Shown here: piece by piece, positions 31,490-43,114 of the stretch
Layout of the letters: each line of letters starts with the position of its first letter
Position numbering within the stretch: the stretch's first letter is position 1
Position numbers and translations under genes: made by a program
Notes under the pieces: generated by a model
Told to the model about the DNA's origin: nothing
Databases searched by the model: none
Seen by the model: the letters and a program-made list of their open reading frames with translations, nothing else
Origin: Rana temporaria
Lineage: Eukaryota; Chordata; Amphibia; Anura; Ranidae
Assembly: GCF_905171775.1 (NCBI RefSeq)
Contig: NC_053490.1
Span: forward strand, 12,917,155-12,981,154
Reading direction: 5' to 3'
Length of the DNA stretch: 64,000 nucleotides

Positions 31490-31832
31490 CACGGGACTGG
31501 GCGTTCCTATTTGATTGACAGGCTTCCGACGGTCGCATACATCGCGTCACGATTTTCCGAAAGTAGCCGAACGTCGGTGCGCAGGCGCCGTATAGAGCCG
31601 CACCGACGTTCGGCTACTCGTGACGCGATGTATGCGACCGTTGGAAGCCTGTCGGAAGCCTGTCAATCAAATAGGAACGCCCAGTCCCGAAGACCCATAC
31701 CTGGAAGCGGCGGAGAAGATCTCTCTCTAAAACGGTAAGTACTGCTTCAATTTTAAAAAAAACACCCGATTCCCCTAGACAAAATGAGCCTCAATCTAAT
31801 GTTAAAAATTGTTTTTCGGGTGAACTCCCGCT
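31490..31832. mobile_element. TTAA foldback element, second copy, truncated
   Basis: Same hairpin arms as 13769-14789 ('ttccgacggtcgcatacatc' against 'gatgtatgcgaccgttggaa'). The right end 'gaactcccgc' runs to TTAA (31833-31836); the left end is missing. Confidence 0.72.
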
Positions 31833-32394
31833 TTAAGTAAGTGGTGCCACATCCATGCTGAGATGTCAGTTAGTAATACAAGAGGAGACTGAAGGAGTGA
31901 GGTGAGGAGTAGACAGATTTGGGTGTCATCGGCATATAAGTGGTATTGGAGGCCGTGGGCGGTTATCAAGTGACCTAGGGAGAAGGTGTACATAGAGAAG
32001 GGATCCAAGAAAAAAAATTTTGGGGGACCCCCACAGAAAGGGGCAATGGAGGAGGAGGAGACAAGAGTTGTAGGTAACACTGAAGGAGCGCTGTAATAGA
32101 TGGGCAGAGAACCAGGATAGAGCAGATTCTTGGAGGCCAAGTGAATGGAGTTTGAGAAGGAGGGGGTGGTCAACGGTATCAAAGGCTGCAGAGAGGTCAA
32201 CTAGGAGTATGGAGTACTGACTGTTGGTTTTACCAGTTACTAAATCGTTAGTGAGCATACCTCCCAACTTTTCAACTTCAGAATGAGGGACAAATGAGCA
32301 TACCCCCCAAATGAAGTTGTTGAGCGGGGGGGGAATTCCGTGGATCAGAGTTGTTGAGCGGGGGGGGTCCGCGGATCAAAGTTGTTGAGCGGCG

Positions 32395-33899
32395 GATATC
32401 AATACACTGCTCCTTCCCTTTTTGTGGGGAGCTAAACCGGCGCGGGTGTCCTTGGACACTCTGTTCTTACCAATTCGAGCGGGTGGTTTGGCGTTGCCAA
32501 ATTTGCAGTGTTATTATCTTGCGGCTCAGCTGTCACATGTGCATTGGTGGGGTTTCCCGAAGTTAAACAATGCCTCAGTGGCTACTCAGGCAGCGCAGAT
32601 GCATTCATATGAGGCTCTGATCAATGTTCTATATCGTAATGGCCCATACCCGGATCGGGGGGCGGGAATACTGAAATTGTCCCATAAAATATTTCATATG
32701 TGTAACGCCAGGATGGGGGGTACCAGCTTATCTGAATCTCCAAATGCCCCATTGTGGCACAACCCTCAACTGAAGGAAATATATAAAATTCCAGATGGTG
32801 ATTGTTGGGCCACATACGGGATCAAATATGCACATCAGCTTTATAGGGATGGAAGATTTAGATCCTTTCTGGACCTACGGTCTGAATATAAAATGCCTGC
32901 CACTTTTCACTTCCGGTACCTGCAGCTGCGTCATGCAGCGCGGGCTCAGTATGGGGGGGGGGAGGTGTTACTTCTCCCTTCTTGCACAGAGAAAATGATT
33001 GCTGAAGAGGACCACACAAAGCTTGTTTCTAGATACTATTTTTCGTTGTTGACGACGTCCTCAGCCAGAATGGAGAGGGTGGCGTCGCAATGGAAGTCTG
33101 ACGTTCCATCCATGTCAGATGAGGCCTGGGCTGCGGCCCTGGACTCACTGCTGCCATCAATGCTGTCAGCAAAAGACAAACTAATACAATTCAATTACTT
33201 GCACAGGATCTATTATACTCCGCAGCGTTTGCACAGGATGGGAAGGGCGGATACCCCGAACTGTCCCAGGTGTGGGGGGGCAGTAGGCGACTTCTTCCAC
33301 ATGGTGTGGCTATGCCCCCATGTGGCAGGATTCTGGAAGGCAATTCTTCGATTCATGGAGGAAGTCTTAGCCCTCCCGAATATATACTCCCCTGCCAGGT
33401 GCCTGCTGGGAGATCTGGACGAGGAGGAGCTGTCGGAGTCGAGAAGGGTGCTAGTTAGAATACTGTTCTGCTATGCAAAGAAGGCGATAGCCCTTAGATG
33501 GAGAGACCCGGTTCCTCCGTCACTGCAATGCTGGGTGGATCTGGTGAGCCGGGCGGTGCCAATGTACAAATTGACTTACATAGCCAGGGGTTGCCCTAAA
33601 AAATTTGATAAAATTTGGACTGCGTGGCTGAAATACACCTCCGGAAATGGGGAGGCGGGTTAAGTGAATATATGTTATGATCGTCTTTATGACTGGAAAC
33701 TGTTTTTACCGACATATGCTTGTGACTCTATGGTTAAACATGGTTACTACGCACATTATCGGGAGTCATGTTTTACTGAACTGATATATTTTCTACTGTG
33801 TATTGCAAAAGCCATGTGATGTAATTTTTTTTTTCTGTCTCATTTTTTTGTTTGTGTTTATTTTTGTGAAATCTCAATAAAATTTACCCTTTAAAAAAA
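32395..33899 (+). mobile_element. 5'-truncated Tx1/L1-like LINE insertion
   Basis: The inserted sequence ends in 'aataaaatttaccctttaaa' and a short poly(A). On both sides stands 'aagttgttgagcgg' (32381-32394 and 33900-33913), consistent with a target duplication or simply with the surrounding tandem repeat. Only the C-terminal coding part is present. Confidence 0.8.
32422..33663 (+). CDS. Tx1/L1-like LINE ORF2 protein, C-terminal part
   Basis: A 413-codon open frame without interruption. It contains 'AGGLALPNLQCYYLAAQL', the conserved segment after the reverse transcriptase in L1/Tx1 ORF2 proteins, and near the end 'CPRCGGAVGDFFHMVWLCP', the Cys/His knuckle typical of the ORF2 C-terminus. 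The RT and endonuclease domains are missing because of 5' truncation, so the fragment cannot mobilise itself. The ATG at 32422 is incidental; coding similarity starts just upstream. The absence of stops over 1.24 kb suggests a young insertion. Confidence 0.88.
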   Translation: MWGAKPARVSLDTLFLPIRAGGLALPNLQCYYLAAQLSHVHWWGFPKLNNASVATQAAQMHSYEALINVLYRNGPYPDRGAGILKLSHKIFHMCNARMGGTSLSESPNAPLWHNPQLKEIYKIPDGDCWATYGIKYAHQLYRDGRFRSFLDLRSEYKMPATFHFRYLQLRHAARAQYGGGEVLLLPSCTEKMIAEEDHTKLVSRYYFSLLTTSSARMERVASQWKSDVPSMSDEAWAAALDSLLPSMLSAKDKLIQFNYLHRIYYTPQRLHRMGRADTPNCPRCGGAVGDFFHMVWLCPHVAGFWKAILRFMEEVLALPNIYSPARCLLGDLDEEELSESRRVLVRILFCYAKKAIALRWRDPVPPSLQCWVDLVSRAVPMYKLTYIARGCPKKFDKIWTAWLKYTSGNGEAG

Positions 33900-34286
33900 A
33901 AGTTGTTGAGCGGGGGCGAGGGACTTCCATGGATCTGAGTTGTTGAGCGGGGGGGGGCGTAGGTCAAAGTTGTTGAGAGGGGGGGGGTATTCCGTGGATC
34001 AGAGTTGTAGAGCGGGGGGGGGGGTCAAGGTTGTTGAGCGGAGGGTGGGGGTTTCGGAGATCAAAGTTTTTGAGAGCGGGGTGGGGGAATCGCAGGGCCG
34101 CGGGATTTACCGCGGATCGCGATAAATCAGACGTTCACGTTAGCAGTGCTATTGTCCAGCGATTTTGCGATTTTCCCGCGAAATCCGGGACGGTTGGGAG
34201 GTATGAGTGAGCTTTAGTAAGTCAGACTGTAAGGGGTCAAGAAGGTTATTTTCACTGAGGTAGGAGCTAAGACGGTTGTAGACTAG

Positions 34287-35010
34287 GGGCTAGATTCAGT
34301 AAGGGCAGCGTATCTTTGTGCGGGCGTAGCGTATGTTATTTACGCTACGCCTCCGCAACTTAGACGTGCAAGTGCATTATATACAAAGCACTTGCTCCGT
34401 AAGTTGCGGCGGCGTAGCGTAAATGGGCCGGCGTAAGCCCACCTAATTCAAATGTGGAAGGGGGGGGCATGTTTTATGTTAATGTATGATGACCTGACGT
34501 GATTGAGGTTTTTTATGAACGTTCATGTACATATCTCAATGTGCATTGCTCCCAAGTACGCCGCAACGACGTATTGGTTTCGACGTGAACGTAAATTACA
34601 TCCAGCCCTATTCGCAAACGACTTACGCAAACGGCGTAAAAAATTCAAAAATCGAAGCGGGAACGACGTCCATACTTAACATTGCGTGCGCCTCATAGAA
34701 GCAGGAGCAACGTTACGCCGAAAAAGCAAACGACGTAAAAAAAATACCGCCGGGCGCACGTACGTTTGCGAATCGGCGTATCTAGGTCATTTGCATATTC
34801 TACGCCGAAAACGACGGAAGAGCCACCTAGCGGCCAGCGTAAATATGCACTCTAAGATACGACGGCGTAAGAGACTTGCGCCGCTCGTATCTTAGCCTAA
34901 TTTAAGCGTATCTGGTTTCCAGAATACGCTTAAATTTACGACGGCGTAAATTCAGAGTTACGACGGCGTATCGACTGATACGCCGGAGTAACTCTTACTG
35001 AATCTAGCCC
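34287..35010. mobile_element. CpG-rich foldback MITE, copy F
   Basis: Ends 'gggctagattcag' and 'ctgaatctagccc' with a 3-bp duplication TAG (34284-34286, 35011-35013). The interior shares 'gaacgacgtccatacttaac' with copy A, to which it is closest. Confidence 0.83.
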
Positions 35011-35335
35011 TAGGCGTTCTTGAAGTTTAGAGGTGAATGGGAGCAATGAGATGGGTCTTAATTAAGTTGTTCAGGTTGGTGGGGTCCAGTGAGGTCTTTT
35101 TAAGTATGGGCGTGATCTGTGCATGTTTTAGAGGGGAAGGGAAGGTGCCACTAGAGAGGGAGAGATTGAAGATGTGAGTGAGGAAACGTGGTATAGATAA
35201 AGAGGGTGACCATGGTAGTGGTGATGGAACAGGATCCAAGGGACAATTGGTTAGGTGGGAATCTAAGAAAAGTTTTGTAACCTCTTCAATAGTAGCCAAT
35301 TCAAAAGAGAAGAGTGTTGAAAGTGCTGTTAGGCA

Positions 35336-35931
35336 AGGTATGTATTAGGATAAAATGCCTTCTGGGTGTAGCAGCCCCCCTGAATACTTACCTGAGCCCA
35401 GTCTCTGTCCAGTGATGTCCACTCGGCCACCTGGAAATCTCCTGCTGATTGGCTGAGACACAGCCGCGGCACCATTGGCTCCCGCGGCTGTCAATCAAAG
35501 TTTGTTAACCAATCTCGAGAGAGAGAGGAAGCAGGGCCGAATGACAGCTCCATGTCTGAGTAGACACAGGGAGCTGTATATCGGCTTGGGTGCCCCCATA
35601 GCAAGCTGCTTGCTGTGGAGGCACTCAACAGGAGGGACGTTAAAGACGTTAAGCCGGTTCAAGAGTCAGGACTAAAGACTGTACCTCACTGTTTGTTTTT
35701 GTTTGCTTAGTTAACCACTTCCTGTCCAAGGACATTTATAAATGCCAGTTGGAAGGGAAGGGTGATACCTCGGGCATCCCTGCAGCAATGATTGAGATCT
35801 CCTCTTTTAGGGCCGGCGATTCTGCGCATAATAAAATTAATCCGAGCAGCTAACGAGCCTCTGGATTACTTTTATAGGTGACTGAAGGGGGTCACACCCT
35901 CCTCCCTCCATCACTCTAACTGTGCTCTCAC
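35336..35931. other. Unassigned repeats, TTAA-type end at about 35712
   Basis: 35340-35690 contains 'gattggctgagacacagccg' and looks like a dispersed noncoding repeat. 'ttaaccacttcctgtccaag' at 35712 is a TTAA-family left end; its right end is not seen. No gene. Confidence 0.4.
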
Positions 35932-36232
35932 GTGCGATTGGAACGCTTTGCCCCCTGCTGGCTGATATCCAGAATGCAGGCCTGGTCTATCATTGGGGGG
36001 TTTCCCTTCAATCTGCAGGTGACCAGAAATGGCAGACCGGTCACTCTACGTACTAAACATGATCTCCCACACTTTCTATCTGCTTTTGAGCTGGATCCAA
36101 TTGACTTTCCGGATTGGAGGGGACCGTCGGATTTCCCCACTGTTCAGCTCCCTCAACCTTGGCTGCCGGCTAAGTGCAGAAGTCGCAAAAGGGGTCGGCA
36201 ATTCCCCGCGCCTGGTTCCTCCCCGGGACTGA
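35932..36232 (+). pseudogene. Possible LINE-derived ORF fragment
   Basis: A 110-codon ORF whose N-terminal 100 codons ('PFNLQVTRNGRPVTLRTKHD', then a basic 'KCRSRKRGRQ') resemble the region preceding the endonuclease in some vertebrate non-LTR elements. It ends where the L2 tail begins. Identification is weak; no catalytic motif is present. Confidence 0.3.
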
Positions 36233-39200
36233 TGGATTATTATTATTATTCAGGATTTATATAGCGCCAACAGTTTACGTAGTGCTTTACAACATCAGGG
36301 AAGACATTTATAGTTACAATACAATTCAATACAGGAAGGATCAGAGGGCCCTGCTCGTTAGAGCTTACAATCTAAAAGGGAGGGTCAAGTGGAACAGAGG
36401 GTAGTAGATGTGGGGGGTGATCATATGGACAAAATTAAAATACAGTTGTTGGATGTGGGTAGGATAGGCTTCTCTGAAGAGGAGGGTTTTCAGGGATCCT
36501 CTAAAAGCTAATAGAGAAGGAGATAGTTTGGGGTAAGGAGTTCCATAGGCTTGGAGAGGCTCTGGAAAAGTCCTGTAGACGAGCATGGAAGGAGGTGATG
36601 AGAGAGCTAGAGAGCAGGAGGTCTTGAGAAGAACGAAGAGAACGATTAAGTTGGTATTTAGAGACTAGGTCAGTGATGTAGCTGGGGGGCAGAGTTGTGG
36701 ATGGCTTTGTAGGTCGTAGTTAGTATTTTGAATTTAATTTGTTGGGCGAGCGGAAGCCAGTGGAGGGATTGACAGAGAGGAGCAGCAGAGACAGAGCGGT
36801 TGGTAAGGTGGATAAGTCTGGCAGCAGCATTCATGATGAATTGAAGGGGGGGTAGAGTATGCAGCGGTAAGCCAATGAGGAGGGAGTTGCAGTAATCAAG
36901 GCGAGAGATGACCAGGGAGTGATTTAAGAGCTTTGTGGTGTCATTGGTTAGAAAGGGGCGTATTTTGGAGATGTTGCGAAGGTTGAGGCGGCAAGATTTG
37001 GACAGTGATTGAACGTGAGGCTTAAAGGACAGTTCAGAGTCCAGGACTACTCCTAGGACCTTGACATGTGGGGATGGGCTGATAGTTGTGCCATCAATTC
37101 TGACAGAGAGATCAGGGGAAGAGGCACGTGGGGGAGGGAAAAGAAGTTCCGTTTTGGAAAGATTGAGTTTGAGGAAGTGGTGTGACATCCAAAGTTATAT
37201 ATCTGATGGTAAATTAGTGAGTTGAGGGGCAGAGAAATAGATTTGAGTGTCGTCAGCGTAGAGGTGGTATTGGAAGCCGTGGGAGGCTATCAGCTGACCC
37301 AGGGAGGAGGTGTAGATTGAAAATAGGAGGGGTCCAAGAACAGAACCTTGGGGGACCCCAACAGAGAATGGAAGAGGAGAGGAGGAAGTAGAGTTGTAAG
37401 TAACGCTGAAGGTGTGGTTGGATAAGTAGGTAGAGAACCAGCAAAGAATACAGTCACGGAGACCAAAGGTGTGGAGTTTTTTGAGGAGGAGTGGGTGGTC
37501 AACCGTATCAAAGATGGCAGAGAGGTCCGGGAGTAGGAGCACAGAATAGTGTCCCTTAGTTTTGGCCGTTAGTATATCGTTTGTTAGTTTTAGGAGAGCA
37601 GTTTCCGTGGAATGTTGAGGACGAAATCCAGACTAAAGGGGATCAAGAAGGTTATTATGAGCAAGGTGGATGCTCAAGGCGGTTGTAGACTAGACGTTCA
37701 AGGAGTTTGGATAAAAAGGGGAGCAAGGAGATGGGGCGTAGGTTGTCAAGATTGGATGGGTCCAGTGAGGGCTTTTTAAGTACGGGGCTGACTAGTGCAT
37801 GTTTCAAAGAGTTAGGGAAGATGCCAGAAGAGAGGGAGAGATTGAAGATGTGGGTTAGAGAGTGAACGTAGCATTTGTGAGGGAACAGGATCCAGAGCGC
37901 AGGTGGTAAGATGAACGTTGGCAAGTAATTTAGCAACCTTGTCTGTAGCGGTGGGGTTGAACGAGGGAAGTAATGACTACCTGTGGGCATGAGGTGTATA
38001 GAATGGAGGGTATCTGAACAGTAGAGATCTCCTTGCGAATTGTATCAATCTTCTGTTTGAAGTGATTGGCAATCTTCTGGGCGTTGATTGAGTTAGTGGG
38101 TGGAGGCAATGGAGGATGGAGGAGAGAGTTGAAAGTAGAGAAGAGTTGACGGGGACGGGATGATACGTTTTTAATGAGGGTGATGAAATAGGTCTGCTTG
38201 GCAGCGAGGAGGCTGGAATTGTATATTTGGAGGGCAGATTTATACGGGACGAAGTCTTCCTGGGACTTAGTCTTGCGCCACTGGCACTCCAGAGCACGGC
38301 TGTGTTTTTTCAGACTTCTAGTATCATCAGTTTGCCAGGGTTGAAGGGGACGGGGCCTTATTCTGCGTGTAGTGAGGGGGGCCAGCCTGTCCAGGGATGC
38401 TAGAAGGGAAGTGTTGTAGACAGAAGTGGCTAGGTCAGTGCAGGACAGGGGTGCGATTTTGTCATAGAGGTGGTCAGTCACAGAGTACAGAAGAGAAGGG
38501 TTGATATGATGAAGGTTTCTACGAGTGACTATTAGGCATTTGGAGGGAGAGGAGACGGAGGAGAGGGAGAGAGTGAAATTAATAAGGTAGTGATCAGAGA
38601 GGGGGTAAGGATCGATGGAGAGGTTGCATGGAGTGTATAGGTGGGAAAACACAAGGTCAAGGGTATTGCCTTCAGAGTGAGTAGGAGCATGTATCCATTG
38701 CTTCAGGTCAAAAGAGGAGGTTAGACTGAGAAGTTGCAGAAGTGTTAGCATTAGTAGGGATGTTGAAGTCGCCAAGAATGATTGTGGGGATTTCAGAAGA
38801 GAGAAAGTAGGGTAGCCAGGCAGAGAAGTCATCAAGAAAGGAGGATACTGGACCAGGGGGCTTTCCTTAGAGAAACTGAAGAGAAGAGGCGAATGCAATG
38901 CGCCTCAAATGAGGAGAGTGACAGAGAGGGAGATGGGTGAAGTACCTGAAAGGTGCTATGTGGGGCTAAAAGGATTCCAACACCCCCTCCTTTGCGTCCA
39001 CTGGGTCTGGGGGAGTGAGTCCAAAGAAGACCACCGTGGGATAGAGCAGCAAAAGACGCAGTGTCGGATTCGTGAAGCCAGGTTTCAGTAATGGCGAGTA
39101 GATTAAATGAATTAGCGATAAAGAGATCGTGGAGGGACCTGAGTTTGTTACAGACAGAGCGAGCGTTCAAAATGGCGCAGGAGAAAGGAAGTCTGGTCTT

Positions 39201-39750
39201 GGGAAGAAGAGAAATGGGAACTAGATTGTGTGCATTGCGGCTGCATCCAGAGGGCGTATGCATTGCGGCTTCATCCAACTGAGCACAGTTAGATGGAGGC
39301 CCAGGGTTTGGGGAGATATCACCAGAGGATAGGAGAAGCAGGAGGGTGAGGGAAGTAATGTGGGAATGCGATTTATATGAGTGGACCTGCCCCAGTGATT
39401 TGGAGCATTGGGCGTTTGACTTTAGAATTAGCATGAGTTGATGAGTGCAGTAATAAGGAGAGGACATAAGTAAGGGCGATATATATATAGGGTGTGGGGT
39501 AGACCAGAGGGGTGAATGAAAGACAGTTTGAGGATAGAAGACACAACTGTCAGATGGAGTGGTAGAGAGTGCATTTTCGAAAGGGGAGGAAACCGAAACG
39601 TTAAAAAAAAAAAGAAAATTGTATACCAGTATTATGAACAGCAAAATAATTATTTTATTGCTTTGTGCATTCGCTGAAGTGCAGAGTCCGAAGTGCTTCC
39701 ACTTATAGAAAAGCCCCACTTGGAGAAAGAACCCCAGATGCAAGGAGCCC
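36233..39750 (-). pseudogene. L2-type LINE, near full length
   Basis: Minus-strand order, 5' to 3': leader; 'SGDISPNPGP' (about 39295-39325), a 2A-like motif; endonuclease-type 'NARSVCNKLRSLHDL' and 'ITETWLHESD'; 'LSDHYLINF' (38340-38700); RT entry 'SPVLKKPSLDPSNLDNLRPI' (37655-37990); 'LSAIFDTVDHPLLLKK', 'GVPQGSVLGPLLF', 'YADDTQIY' (37195-37542); 'LNLSKTELLF' and 'LGVVLDSELSFKPH' (36670-37188); 'FRGSLKTLLF' near 36460. The 3' end is 'ggcgctatataaatcctga' plus (ATA)n on the minus strand. Several frameshifts separate the pieces and one core residue differs (LSAI for LSAA), so it is inactive. L2 is chosen over CR1 from the tail and motif spacing. Confidence 0.9.
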
Positions 39751-40360
39751 CCTGCTTACGCTTCCCCCAAAATGATGCCTACATTTATAGGGGGTGGGTG
39801 CTTTTCAATTATCTAATCAGGAGGCAATAAAGGTTTGCTGTTCAACAGGGCAGAATTCTTATTTCAGAAACAGAACAGCAAGAGGACACTAAAATTAATG
39901 GCCCATGATTTTGGGTAAGCCAAGGGAGATAATAAAGCATTGTACTGTGGACAGGGCTACAGAGGGTCAAGCAAAGATAACATGCCAGTATTATCAAATA
40001 GACATAAGCAAAGCAGACAGCAATGATTCAATTCTGGGTTAAATTTGTTTGCTAGTTTTTCTGTTACGATAACCTGGAACTCTAATCAATTCTCTCTGGG
40101 TACTGCAGAGCCTGCTCCTGGCAGTACTTCTGGCTCCGAATGGCAAGCTAGGCCCCGGACTGACCTCATGTTGAGGCTGCTTCAGTTATTGTGCTAGGTT
40201 CCCTGTACTTGCTGTACGGACCCTGGACTAAAACCTTCCGGGCTTCCATACTGACCCCCCCCCCCTACTGTAGCACCCAGTTATATGAGGTGGACAGGGC
40301 TGAGCCTCCCTACCTTCCCTCTCATGTTGGCACACGTTCCCCACGTAGGCCCTACCTTTA
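39751..40360. other. Unassigned sequence between LINEs
   Basis: No ORF of interest. 40030-40360 may be the 5' UTR of the forward LINE that follows; 39751-40030 was not recognised. Confidence 0.35.
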
Positions 40361-40769
40361 TGCCGCGTACACACGATCGGAATTTCCGACAACAACACCA
40401 TGGATTTTCTTCCGACGGAATTTCCATCAAACTTGGCATGCATATACACGGTCACATAAATGTTGTCTGAATATGCAGTGACGTACAACACTACGACGAG
40501 CCAAGAAAAATTAAGTTTAATGTTTCCGAGCATGCGTCGTTTTGGATCCGAGCATGCATGTTTTTTTGTGCGTCGGAATTGCATACGGACGATCGGAATT
40601 TCCGACAAGAACTTTTCTTGTCGGAAAAATTGAGAACCAGCTCTCAAATTTTTGTTGTCGGAAATTCCAACAGAAAAAGTCAGATGGAGCATACACACGG
40701 TCGAAATTTCCGACCAAAAGCTCACATCAAACTTTTCTTGTCGGAATTTACACTCGTGTGTATGCGGCA
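40361..40769. mobile_element. PIF/Harbinger-like MITE, best-preserved copy
   Basis: Ends 'tgccgcgtacacacgatcgg' and 'ctcgtgtgtatgcggca' with TTA on both sides (40358-40360, 40770-40772). The interior hairpin 'gagaaccagctctcaa' is shared with 12580-13042 and 28136-28512. Noncoding; the ORFs over it are chance. Confidence 0.87.
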
Positions 40770-42439
40770 TTATGGGTACAGATCCCTATTTGGAACAAGG
40801 GCTATGGCCTAGTAGCCTATCCCTAGTGGAGCAGTGTCCCACGCCTGGCCGACAGCTATTTCAAATGTTGGTTTGGATATTTAGTATCCTGTTTTGTTTT
40901 CTATGGTTCTATGGTTTTATGTTGAATTCTCATGCTCATCTTTCTCTTCTACCAGGCACTGCCTCTCGCTTCACCGCCCAAACCAAGCTCGTTGGCAAGT
41001 CTGGAGACTTGCCCAACCTTTGGACCTTCTATGGCTACTCTTAAGGTAAAATGTTAGGGGTCTCTGTTCTCCATGCAAGCGCAGCAAGCTCTGGTGGGAA
41101 CTAAAAAAGTCAGGGGCACAGGTGGTCCTACTGCAGGAGATGCATTTCACTCCTCAATCGGTACCCAAGCTGTCCACTGAGTACTTACCCGATACCCAAT
41201 TTCAGGGGCATGACCATTGCAGTCCATGAATCCTGCCCTTTCCAGTCCACTGGGAGCATGGTAGATTCCCAGGGCCGCTATGTTTTTTTAGAATGGTTCC
41301 ATTGCTGGGAAAATTGTCACATTTGCCACGATCTACGCTCCCAATCTTAACCATCTTACCTTTTTATTGCCGCTGTCCTGGGGCGACTGGCGGATTTTAA
41401 GGAAGGCTACTTGGTCCTTGGGGGAGACTTTAACATTAGCCCTGACCCTATACTTTACACTTCCCATAGGCGACCTTCCCATTCTTATGCCTTCCTCAAG
41501 CATTTCTGCAAAGCCCTTCAGACTTCCCTCTTGATTGACAGCTGGCGTGTGCTCCACCCCTCAGACTGGGACTTCAGCTACTACTCTAAAGTCCACGTTG
41601 TGTACATCCATATTGACCTAATTTATGTGGACCGTCCTGCCCTTGAGCTACTGCAGTCGGCGTCCATTGGAAACCTTACTATCTCTGACCATGCTGCTGT
41701 TACGGCTACTTTGGCTTTACCGTCAGGCGCCCATAGGCCCTGGTCATGGTGGCTAAATAAGAAACCTGTTGGATGATCCTGCAGGGGTCACAGACGGAGG
41801 TCACAGAGGAGGGCTTGCTGAGGGCCTTAGTGATGGGAGGGACATGAGGCAGTGGTACGAAGGGAACTGATTTCCTTGGGCTCTAAGCTTAAGAAAGAAT
41901 GCCAGGCGGACTTTAACAGGGTGCTTACTGCCCTTCAGCAGGCTAAACGTTGGCATAAGCATAGTGGGAGACCCGAGGCATTGAAGAGACTGACTGAGCT
42001 GAGAGCCATTTTTTAAACTGCTCGATCACCAAACCTGTAAGCGGCTACAATATTTGTCTTATAAACAAGCAGGGCAATAAATGTGGTCGCATGCTTGCCA
42101 GAGCCCTACAGCAGAAACTTGACCAAATGTACAGACGCTTAATTTCTCCTCTGGAGAGACTGTGATTCAGTCCTCTAAAATGGCCTCTGGGTTCTGCAAA
42201 TATTATGCCAAATTGTATAAGTTAGACCTGGGGTAGATGAACAATGCTCCACCTTAAAGTCCCCAATTACATCAGATGGAAATCTAACGGACTGTGAGAT
42301 CCTTGCCTATTGAGAAAAGCCCTGGCCCCGGGGAGTTCACCAAGGCATACTACAAGGTATTTTATCCCCTTTTGTCAGACTCTTTGTGCAGTTATTTCAA
42401 CTCCATAGCGGGGGGTGGTACTATTCCCCCAGAGGCACT

Positions 42440-42575
42440 GTTGGCCCATAGTGGTTATGACTAAGGCCTTCTAGGCTGAAACGCATCAACCTTTCCTATT
42501 TGCGTTTTGTCTACCGTGGCTTGTCAATAAATACGTCAATTGTTTAAGAGCAACGACCGGAGTGCGGATCATCTT
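42440..42575 (+). mobile_element. Small insertion in the Tx1/L1-like LINE
   Basis: 'aggctgaaacgcatcaacct' followed by 'gtcaataaatacgtcaattg' interrupts LINE coding sequence ('LLAHSG' before, 'VLPKEGKDP' after). The duplicated 'ttggcccata' on both sides (42441, 42585) may be its target duplication. The class is unknown, SINE-like. Confidence 0.5.
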
Positions 42576-43114
42576 TTCCTCGCTGTTGGCCCATATCTTG
42601 GTGCTCCCGAAGGAGGGTAAAGACCCTACCATGCCACATAGTTAACGCCTCATTTCTCTCCTCAATGTGGATATAAAAATTCTGGCAATAATTTTTGCAA
42701 ACTGACTGCAGCACATTATCCCCCATATCATCCACCTTGACCAAACCGGCTTTATCATAGGTCGGGAAGCTATGGACAACTCGATGAAAGCGATCCAACT
42801 TATCCATTGGGCCCGTAACTGCCAAGACCCTCAACCCTACCTGATCCTATCGACAGATGCGGAGAAAGCATTTGACCGCGTTGACTGGACTTATTTGCGA
42901 GTGGTGTTGGAGGCTCTGGAGTTGGGAACGCACATGTTAAGGTAGATTTTGGCCCTATATACTGCCCCCAGTGCACAGGTCAAAGACAATGGCATATTCT
43001 CTTCACGGTTCTCGATCAGCAATGGCATGAGGCAAGGGTGCCCCCTTTCACCCCTCCTTTTCACTCTGGTACTAAAGCCCCTCTTACGTACTGTGCGAGC
43101 AAATGTGGACATTA

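Larger units (their letters stand above)
32256..34205. mobile_element. Nonautonomous element with 'gttgttgagcgg' minisatellite
   Basis: Ends 'catacctcccaac' and 'gttgggaggtatg' are inverted repeats with a 6-bp direct flank AGTGAG (32250-32255, 34206-34211). The interior is a minisatellite of 'gttgttgagcgg' plus G-run plus 'ccgtggatcaga' (32318-32394, 33901-34080), split by a Tx1-like LINE. It interrupts the L2 LINE. Confidence 0.78.
31838..35335 (-). pseudogene. L2-type LINE, internal fragment, interrupted twice
   Basis: The minus strand carries reverse transcriptase motifs: 'LVDLSAAFDTVDHPLLL' and 'YHLYADDTQICL' (31838-32250), and the upstream RT entry 'HIFNLSLSSGTFPSPLKHAQ' (35027-35299). 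Frameshifts and stops break the frame. The element at 32256-34205 and the foldback MITE at 34287-35010 split it; removing both gives continuity with the better copy at 36233-39750. Same family as that copy, more decayed, no 3' tail visible. Confidence 0.85.

Noticed and set aside
32381..33913. Claiming 'aagttgttgagcgg' as a proven target-site duplication of the Tx1-like LINE
   Set aside because: The word is the unit of the surrounding minisatellite, so identical flanks are expected without any duplication.
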